From Desulfonema limicola (GTDB lineage Bacteria; Desulfobacterota; Desulfobacteria; Desulfobacterales; DYRC01): 11,151 nucleotides of DNA. The stretch covers positions 1-11,151 of the forward strand of contig DYRC01000124.1 in NCBI GenBank assembly GCA_020718925.1, written 5' to 3'. How positions within the stretch are numbered: position 1 is the first letter of the stretch; the number at the start of each line of letters is the position of its first letter. Shown piece after piece: positions 1 to 6,000 of this stretch. The translations under genes were made by a program, and so were the position numbers. The notes beneath the pieces were generated by a model, which did not search any database, was not told the DNA's origin, and worked only from the letters and a program-made list of their open reading frames with translations.

Positions 1-1
1 T

Positions 2-148
2 TCTTCTATGTCAGGGATAGCGCTTTACGCGGTCTGCCTGACATCGGTTATTCTTGTTTCTTTGCTGTTTTACTATGTTATTGAAAAACCATGCCGTATT
101 TACGGCAGACATTTATCAACCCGGATAATTTCAGGATATTTGCCATGA
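2..148 (+). CDS. C-terminal end of an acyltransferase-3 family membrane protein (partial)
   Basis: Only the last 48 codons are in the window, and the gene starts upstream. The frame reads a hydrophobic helix (about residues 6-26 of the fragment: IALYAVCLTSVILVSLLFYY) followed at once by VIEKPCR. A final transmembrane helix ending in a (Y/F)xxIExPxR motif is the usual C-terminus of the acyltransferase-3 (OafA/YrhL-like) family, which O-acylates surface sugars from the inner membrane. The stop TGA (146-148) overlaps the ATG of the next GT2 gene in an ATGA arrangement, indicating translational coupling and one operon. Since only the tail is visible, the family call rests on this motif and on the polysaccharide context. 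The substrate cannot be told. Confidence 0.7.
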   Translation, partial: SSMSGIALYAVCLTSVILVSLLFYYVIEKPCRIYGRHLSTRIISGYLP

Positions 149-1200
149 ACATTAGCGCCATTATCGTCAATTATTATACAAAATCGCTTTTGCCACCGCT
201 GTTGAATGACTTGATACATCATCCGCTGATTTTGCAGATTATTATCATTGATAACAGTAGTGAGCTTGATAATTTCAATATCGGCTCTGATAAAATCAGC
301 GTGATCATCAATTCGGAAAATAACGGATTCGGTGCGGCGGTCAATCAGGCTGCCGAGATTGCCAAAGGAGATTGGCTGCTTCTGCTCAATCCGGATCTGC
401 GATTGGATAAGGATTGTGTGAAGATATTGGCTGATGCGGCTGTTCAATATGGCTCTCCGATAGTAAGCCCTCGATTTTACTGGGATGATGAACATAAATT
501 TCGGCTGCCGCCTGCTTCCGGCATGGCGTTGTGGTTTGAATTTGCTTATACCAGCGCGGGAAAATATCAGCTTGACGCAGAACTTTTTTCATTTTACTGG
601 AACATTCGCCATGAGCGATATTGGGAAGCAACAGAGCCATTTGCCGAGCCTTTTGCTGCCGGAGCCTGTCTTCTGATTGATAAATCATGGGGACTTGCGA
701 AAGGCAGAAAATTGTTTGATGAACGATTTTTTGTGTATTTTGAAGATACTGACCTTTGTGTCCGGGCTTTGACTGAAAAAGCTGTAGTATTATGTGTTCC
801 CAAGGCAAAAGCCGTGCATTATTACGATCAATCTCCGCCGGTTGAAAAATCCAAAGGCAGCCTGATGAGTGAATCTTTGGAAGCGTTTCGCGCTAAATAT
901 TATGGCAAGGTATCGTTTCCGGCTTCGGGGTTTGTATCATATTTGCCGGATATTGTTGATTTGGGCGAAGTATCTGATCCGCCTGTTTTTCACAGAGAAA
1001 CAACACAGATTCCCGAAGCGTATTTTTTTGAAATCGGTGTCAATCCGTTTTTTGTGCCGTTTATTCAGGCAGATGCTTGGCAAGAGGCAGTTTATCTTCC
1101 GAAAGATGTTTGGCAGCGTCTTTCACCGGGGCAATATTTCAGCAGAATCAGGGGAAAAATTTCAGGGGTTCGGAAGGTGTGGACTTGGAAAAAATCATAG
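145..1200 (+). CDS. GT2 family glycosyltransferase, rhamnosyltransferase-like
   Basis: This is a cytoplasmic GT-A fold inverting glycosyltransferase of 351 aa that would add a sugar to a growing surface glycan. The N-terminus MNISAIIVNYYTKS is the classic first strand of GT2 enzymes. IIDNSS follows near residue 35, and NNGFGAAVNQA (59-69) forms part of the nucleotide-binding region. NPD (82-84) is the metal-binding DxD equivalent. FFVYFEDTDLCVRA (195-208) carries the ED-D acceptor/catalytic motif typical of WbbL-like rhamnosyltransferases. A C-terminal extension (about 265-351) with FFEIGVNPFFVPF lies outside the core fold. I chose ATG 145 rather than the in-frame ATG at 91, because CAGGA (132-136) lies 8 nt upstream of it, homology begins there, and it overlaps the upstream stop as ATGA. 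The last codons overlap what looks like the remnant start of the GNAT gene (see the direct repeat). The sugar specificity is not readable. Confidence 0.88.
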   Translation: MNISAIIVNYYTKSLLPPLLNDLIHHPLILQIIIIDNSSELDNFNIGSDKISVIINSENNGFGAAVNQAAEIAKGDWLLLLNPDLRLDKDCVKILADAAVQYGSPIVSPRFYWDDEHKFRLPPASGMALWFEFAYTSAGKYQLDAELFSFYWNIRHERYWEATEPFAEPFAAGACLLIDKSWGLAKGRKLFDERFFVYFEDTDLCVRALTEKAVVLCVPKAKAVHYYDQSPPVEKSKGSLMSESLEAFRAKYYGKVSFPASGFVSYLPDIVDLGEVSDPPVFHRETTQIPEAYFFEIGVNPFFVPFIQADAWQEAVYLPKDVWQRLSPGQYFSRIRGKISGVRKVWTWKKS

Positions 1201-1205
1201 AGATC
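1172..1205 (+). pseudogene. Remnant original start region of the GNAT gene, cut off by the inserted module
   Basis: In the frame of codon TTG 1185 the sequence reads (start)-E-K-I-I-E-I, identical to the first residues MEKIIEI of the GNAT gene that now starts at 2063. A good ribosome site, GGAAGG (1172-1177), sits 7 nt before this TTG. After residue 7 the frame diverges and stops at 1230-1232 (TGA). This is what would remain if a GNAT gene that once overlapped the end of the GT2 gene by about 16 nt was displaced by an insertion. The matching residues and bases are seen directly. The history is inferred. Confidence 0.55.
1186..1205 (+). repeat. 20-bp direct repeat, left copy, bordering the inserted two-gene module
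   Basis: TGGAAAAAATCATAGAGATC here recurs at 2064-2083 with one mismatch (G1202 against A2080). Similarity stops sharply on both sides. The two copies are 878 bp apart and enclose exactly the nuclease-like/DUF2283 pair. The left copy contains the stop codon of the GT2 gene. Confidence 0.75.
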
Positions 1206-1228
1206 TATTTATCTCACCGAATATTTTC

Positions 1229-1257
1229 TTGAATTTTCCTCTTGTTATCATTATACT
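1229..1257 (+). promoter_or_regulatory. Predicted sigma70-type promoter of the two-gene module
   Basis: A -35-like TTGAAT (1229-1234) and a -10-like TATACT (1252-1257) are separated by 17 bp, the ideal spacing. They match the consensus at 4 of 6 and 5 of 6 positions. The expected transcription start is about 1264-1265, which is the ATG of the next gene. It lies inside the inserted module, so the pair could be expressed independently of the glycan operon. This is a prediction from motif and spacing only, in an AT-rich spacer. Confidence 0.45.
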
Positions 1258-1264
1258 GAATGTT

Positions 1265-1591
1265 ATGGATATTGATGGCAAACGGTGGACTGTCAAGGAC
1301 AGATATGGCAATTTCATCTACCTGACTCAGGAACGATGGAAGCATATTATTGATCCGCTTAATCATCCTGAAATTGAGGATTATGAAGAATATTTGAAAG
1401 TTACAATCTCTGAAGGAAAACGCCGTCAGTTCCCTCAGCATCCTGATAAATATCGTTACAGACATTTTTTCGATGATTTATCGGAGGATGTAAATTGTAT
1501 TGAGGTGATTGTCAAATTCGGATTTGATAATCAAGGTATGCCAAGTAATCGGATTGTAACAGCTTATTTCAAACAAATTCTGAAGAGGTGA
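1265..1591 (+). CDS. Small BECR-like nuclease/toxin candidate paired with a DUF2283-type protein
   Basis: A 108-aa soluble protein beginning MDIDGKRWTVKDRYGN, then IYLTQERWKHIIDPLNHPE (18-36). A region of the type Y-E-x-Y-L-K-V-T-I-S-E-G-K-R follows, and the end is strand-rich (CIEVIVKFGF, 78-87; RIVTAYF, 96-102). The order 'IYLTxERWxHI-HPE-tI-G' plus a C-terminal beta sheet recalls the phage-type BECR fold nucleases (PBECR and relatives of RelE/colicin). I cannot confirm catalytic residues. H27, H34, R53/R54 and Y64/Y66 are candidates. ATG 1265 was chosen because recognisable sequence starts there. No Shine-Dalgarno is visible upstream, which fits leaderless translation from the promoter just before it. 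The open frame extends upstream through the GT2 gene, but that part is a shadow. The next gene follows after 3 nt. An uncharacterised non-toxic function is equally possible. Confidence 0.62.
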   Translation: MDIDGKRWTVKDRYGNFIYLTQERWKHIIDPLNHPEIEDYEEYLKVTISEGKRRQFPQHPDKYRYRHFFDDLSEDVNCIEVIVKFGFDNQGMPSNRIVTAYFKQILKR

Positions 1592-1594
1592 AAT

Positions 1595-2014
1595 ATGAAC
1601 AAATATCCTATTTATAATCATGATCCGGAGGGAGATATATTATACATATCTTTTTCACCGGGAGAAAAAGCAAAAACAGCGGTTGGGTTGACCGATGATA
1701 TTCTGTTGCGTTTCAATCGGGCAGAAAAACGAGCCATCGGAATAACAATTCTGAATTATTCTGATATGATAAATGACACTAAAAAGCGGCAGCAAAACCA
1801 TTATATCCCATTGGACGGATTAGATGAGCTTAAACCGGATTGGCAAGATGATGTTATTGAGACGCTCAAACGATCTCCGGCAAATTATGAAATAGAATTT
1901 GCTGATGATAATGTGATGGCTGTCCGTTTCAAACATCTTGATTCTTTACTGATCCGAAAGCCTGTCTGTTTCAAACATTCTGATTTGAGTTTACCGCAGC
2001 GCATCGCAGCATAA
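1595..2014 (+). CDS. DUF2283-like protein, possible antitoxin partner
   Basis: A 139-aa soluble protein whose first 57 residues show the DUF2283 pattern: YNHDPEGDILYISFSPGEKAKTAVGLTDDILLRFN, then AIGITILNYSDMI. That is two beta hairpins with the typical 'D-x-x-x-D-x-L-Y-I' and 'G-I-x-I-L-x-x-S' motifs. DUF2283 proteins are commonly the second gene of small two-gene modules and have been suggested to act as antitoxin-like partners. The remainder (about 60-139) is longer than the minimal domain and has no motif I recognise. GAGG (1585-1588) gives a good ribosome site 6 nt before the ATG, inside the end of the upstream gene, so the two are translated together. It ends 48 nt before the GNAT gene with no clear terminator hairpin between. 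Confidence 0.72.
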   Translation: MNKYPIYNHDPEGDILYISFSPGEKAKTAVGLTDDILLRFNRAEKRAIGITILNYSDMINDTKKRQQNHYIPLDGLDELKPDWQDDVIETLKRSPANYEIEFADDNVMAVRFKHLDSLLIRKPVCFKHSDLSLPQRIAA

Positions 2015-2062
2015 ATATTTTACAATCTTTTTTGAGAACACATCATCGAAGAAAGAGCGGAA

Positions 2063-3040
2063 ATGGAAAAAATCATAGAAATCGAAGCGGGAAAATTTGT
2101 TATCCGCCGTTATCGCGATCAGGATGAAGAAAGTGTGCGTAAGCTTTGGAAAGCTGCGTTTGGCAAAGAAATGTCTCCTGAATTGTGGCATTGGAAATAT
2201 CTGAAAAATCCTTACAACCGCCAAATGCTGCTGTGCTTAAATGAAAACGGCGAGGCAGTGGTGTCTTACACCGGCATTCCGTATCGGGCAAATCTGAGCG
2301 GAAAAACCGTTGAAATGACGCAGCTCATGGATATCATGTCTCATCCTGAGTATCGCAAAACCGGGTTGTTTATCAAAACTGCGTATGCGTTTTTTGAATT
2401 TTTCGGGAAAGATATTCTGTTCGTCTATGGATTTCCGGGAAAGTATCATCTGGATATCGGAGAAAAATATCTGGGCTATACCGCATTAACAAAGCCGGTC
2501 AGCTTTTTATCGGCTCAGGTTGATAATCTGATAAGTCAAAAATCAGAATCCGGCAGGATTGAGCGTATCAGCAAGATTGACGCATCGTTTGATTGCCTTT
2601 GGGGAAAATGTCAGGATAAATATCCGCTTTCAATCATCCGAAATTCGGATTTTGTCCGGTGGCGATTCTTGAATCATCCGATAAAACAGTATGATATTTT
2701 CAGCTATCAGCAGGATTCGGATTTGAATGCGTATGCGGTGTTTGCGATTAAAGAAAACAAAGCTCGGCTGGTAGATATTCTTGCGCCGCCCTCAGAAGCT
2801 CTGATAAGCGATTTTATGACTCAGACTGCTTTGGCATTGAAAATTTCCGGCGCGGAATTGATAGAAACATGGCTGCCGGAGAATCATTTTATAACCCAAT
2901 CGCTGATTTCTATCGGATTTGTCAATTCTCCCGAACCTTTGGGTATTTTTTTAACAGTGCGGAATTTTGAAAATTCTCCGCCATCAGATTGGACGTCTGA
3001 AAATCTTTTCTATACGATGGCAGATGCGGATTTATTTTAA
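2063..3040 (+). CDS. GNAT-type acyltransferase
   Basis: A 325-aa cytoplasmic protein. The N-terminal half has a GNAT layout: FVIRRYRDQDEESVRKLWKAAFG (12-34) is strand 1 and helix 1, and VVSYTGIPYRANLSG (66-80) gives the hairpin strands. LMDIMSHPEYRKTGLFIKTAY (88-108) is strand 4 followed by the acetyl-CoA pyrophosphate loop, here R98-K-T-G101-L-F, a shortened form of the usual RxxGxG/A. The C-terminal half (about 130-325) looks like a second, degenerate GNAT-like half with VRWRFLNHP near residue 200, as in FemAB-like or double-GNAT proteins. In this cluster it probably N-acylates an amino sugar or peptide-linked group, perhaps one freed by the PIG-L deacetylase encoded next. The ATG has a weak ribosome site (GAGCGG, 2055-2060) only 2 nt away, unlike the stronger remnant site at 1172-1177. 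This fits a start rebuilt after insertion of the upstream module. Confidence 0.78.
   Translation: MEKIIEIEAGKFVIRRYRDQDEESVRKLWKAAFGKEMSPELWHWKYLKNPYNRQMLLCLNENGEAVVSYTGIPYRANLSGKTVEMTQLMDIMSHPEYRKTGLFIKTAYAFFEFFGKDILFVYGFPGKYHLDIGEKYLGYTALTKPVSFLSAQVDNLISQKSESGRIERISKIDASFDCLWGKCQDKYPLSIIRNSDFVRWRFLNHPIKQYDIFSYQQDSDLNAYAVFAIKENKARLVDILAPPSEALISDFMTQTALALKISGAELIETWLPENHFITQSLISIGFVNSPEPLGIFLTVRNFENSPPSDWTSENLFYTMADADLF
2064..2083 (+). repeat. 20-bp direct repeat, right copy, at the start of the GNAT gene
   Basis: It matches 1186-1205 at 19 of 20 positions. Here the repeat encodes GNAT residues 1-7 (MEKIIEI, using the T and G of the ATG), and the reading frame continues intact. Upstream of the repeat the sequence belongs to the inserted module. 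Confidence 0.75.
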
Positions 3041-3044
3041 TTGA

Positions 3045-6000
3045 ATGAAAACTGAAAATCATTTAATTCCTTATCAGACCGAAGCCTTAACCGGCAGCCG
3101 AGTTCTGGTTTTTGCGCCTCATCCTGATGATGAGACATTCGGCTGCGGCGGAAGTCTGGCGATTCATGCGGCTTTCGGCGATCCGGTCAAAGTGGTGATT
3201 CTCACTAATGGCGCAAAGGGCGATGCTTCCGGCAGTATGGCAAAATCCGATTATGTAAGTCTGAGACAGCAGGAAACCATAAATGCCTGCGCTATTTTAG
3301 GAATCCGGGATGTAGAATTCTGGAACTATGAAGACAGAGAACTTGCTGATTCCCAAGGCGTATCTGAGCAGATGATCACGGTGCTGAAGAATTTTCAGCC
3401 GCAATTGGTCTATGTGCCGTCTCCGATGGAATTTCATCCGGATCACCGTGCGGCGGTATTTTGGCTGGAAAAAACCATTCAGCAAAGCCAGTCTGATTTT
3501 AAGATTGCGTTTTATGAGTTGAATCAGCCATTGATTGCCGTCAATGTGCTGGTGGATATTACGCCAATTTTGGAACAGAAAAATCAGGCAATTCAGGCTT
3601 ATGCCAGTCAATTGAAAGAACGGGCTTATGGCGATATTTGTTTATCTTTGAATCGTTTCCGAAGCTTTACTTTGCCTGAAGACATAACTCACGCCGAAGG
3701 ATTTTGTCTGATTGAAACAAATGTTGTCAGAAATAAAGGACTTCTTTCGATTTTTTTTCAACATATCGCAAATATCGCGCCGGATACAGGTGATGCGATA
3801 TTATCTTGTGAGGTGAACACTATGAGCAATACGCAGCAATCCCCGATGGTCAGCGTGATTATTCCGACCTGTAACCGAAAAGACATGCTTAAAAATGCGT
3901 TGAAAAGCGTTTTTTCACAGACCTATCAGGATTTTGAAATCATTGTAGTCAATGACGGCGGAGAGGATATTGAGGATGTAATTGAGTCTTTTGATAAAGA
4001 CAGCAGAATTGTTTCTTTTCGGCATAAAGAAAATCGCGGAGTGGCAGCCGCAAGAAATACCGCATTCAAAGCAGCAAAAGGCAAATATATTGCGTATTTG
4101 GACGATGATGATGTGTATTATCCGAATCATCTGGAAATATTGATAAATACGCTTGAGCAGGGGCAGTATAAGATTGCCTATACAGATTCGCATGAGCGGC
4201 TTCAGCTTTATGTAACGGATCGCTATGTAACTATCGGCGAAAGAGCGGATTTCGGTTTAGAATTTGATCGTCAGAAGCTGCTGGTAGGCAATTATATCCC
4301 TACGCTCAATATCGCTCATTGTCGGAATATTATTGAAGAAACAGGACTTTTTGATGAAACCCTTGATACCCATGAAGATTGGGATTTATGGATACGACTT
4401 TCCCGAAAATACGATTTTTGCCATATTCCGCAGATAACCGCAGCATTTACCCGTCGCGCAGACAGCACACCTGACAGTGTAAAAAAACAGGAAGCATTTT
4501 TAAATACCGCCCATCTGATTCATCACAGATATTCTCATCTGATCCGGGAGCCTGAAATATTTGAGGCACAGAAAAAGGCGCGGCGGCTTCTTGCTGAAAA
4601 AACGGAAACAGAAGCGCTGAAAGCAGACATTCTTACTGAAAAACATAGACAGTGCATCTATCGCCTTGAGGCAGACATCCGTGAAAAAAATGCGTATAAA
4701 GATGCACATATTGCAAACCTTGAAGAATCCATTCAGCGCAAGGACGAGCATATCAGCAATCTTGAAGTGATTCTGTTTGATAAAAATATCCATGTTGAAA
4801 ATCTTGAATCTGTTATCAGCGGCAAAGAGCAGCACATTGAAAACCTTGAAAGTTTGATTCAAAGCAAAGATCAGCATATTGAAAATCTTGATGCGGTGAT
4901 TCAGGACAAAGATATACAGATTGAAAATCTTGAAACCACTATTTGCATCAGAGACGTGCATCTCTCAAACATTGAAACTGCTATTGAAACTAAAGACGCA
5001 CATATTCAAAACCTTGAAACTGTTGTTCATAATCTTAAATCAGCACTCCGTACCAAAGACGAATATATCGCTAAAGCAATCAGTGAGAAAGGCAAACATA
5101 TCCGGCATCTTGAAGAAATTATCCGACATAAAGATACACAGATTGCAGACATCAATAGTCAAAAAGACGCGAATCTGCGCCTGATCGGACTCAAAGACAC
5201 GCATATTCAGAATATCGAAGCTGAGTTGGCAGTGATTAAACATTCAAAAGCATGGCGGATAGCAGAAGAATTGAGAAAACTTTTCTATGTCAGACTGCTT
5301 GCAAAGTTTCCTCTGGCGCAGAAAGCCGCGCTTACTCTCAGCCGGGATGGTTTTGCATTGTTTCTTTCCAAAGCAAAGGGCTATCTGAAACGAAACAAAG
5401 TGCCGGTGGTTACGGAATTTATCGAAAGCGATTACGATATTTGGATAAAGAAAAACAGTCTGAGCGATGAAAAGATCAGGAATATCCATGAAAATATTGC
5501 GCGGTTTTCCTACACGCCAAAAATCAGCATCATCATGCCGGTCTATAACGTGGATCATATTTGGCTTGAGAAAGCAATTGAATCGGTGATGAATCAGTTG
5601 TACCCGAATTGGGAGCTTTGCATGGTGGATGATGCTTCTCCCAAAGCGCATATCCGAAAAACATTGGAACAATACGCCAAAAAAGACAAGCGGATCAAGG
5701 TGAAATATTTTGAGAAAAATCAGGGCATGTCGCTTGCCTACAATGAAGCTTTATTACTTGCCAGCGGCGAATTTGCAGCCACCTTGGATCATGATGATGA
5801 ACTTACGCCGGACGCGCTTTATGAAAATATCAGATTGCTCAATCAGAATCGCAATTTGGACATGATTTACAGTGATGAAGACAAAATTGATATTCACGGC
5901 AGGCGGAGCGATCCGTTTTTCAAGCCGGATTATTCGCCGGATTTGTTTTTGTCAATGAATTATATCTGCCATTTCTGCGTATTCAGAAAAACTGTTTTGG

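Noticed and set aside
91..144. Upstream ATG giving an 18-residue longer GT2 protein
   Set aside because: The added residues precede the usual first strand of the fold and overlap the acyltransferase coding end; ATG 145 has a ribosome site and an ATGA overlap.
869..1264. Long N-terminal extension of the nuclease-like gene
   Set aside because: The frame runs open through the end of the GT2 gene but encodes unlikely sequence there; recognisable protein begins at ATG 1265.
2015..2062. Terminator after the DUF2283-like gene
   Set aside because: A T-run is present (about 2029-2034) but no stable hairpin precedes it.
1206..2063. Insertion sequence or transposon carrying the two-gene module
   Set aside because: No transposase is present, I find no terminal inverted repeats, and a 20-bp target duplication would be unusually long; another insertion route is more likely.
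4500..4961. A 153-residue open frame on the minus strand opposite the coiled-coil repeats
   Set aside because: It is repetitive only because the plus strand is repetitive (FKIFNMxIF pattern mirrors the repeat), has no start context, and overlaps a well-supported domain.
4698..5033. Possible CRISPR array from regular 42-bp spacing
   Set aside because: There are no identical repeats with unique spacers; the units are contiguous, in frame and encode a coiled coil.
5244..5672. A 142-residue minus-strand open frame
   Set aside because: It is antisense to GT2 domain 2 and its lead-in, has no recognisable motifs, and all supported genes are on the plus strand.
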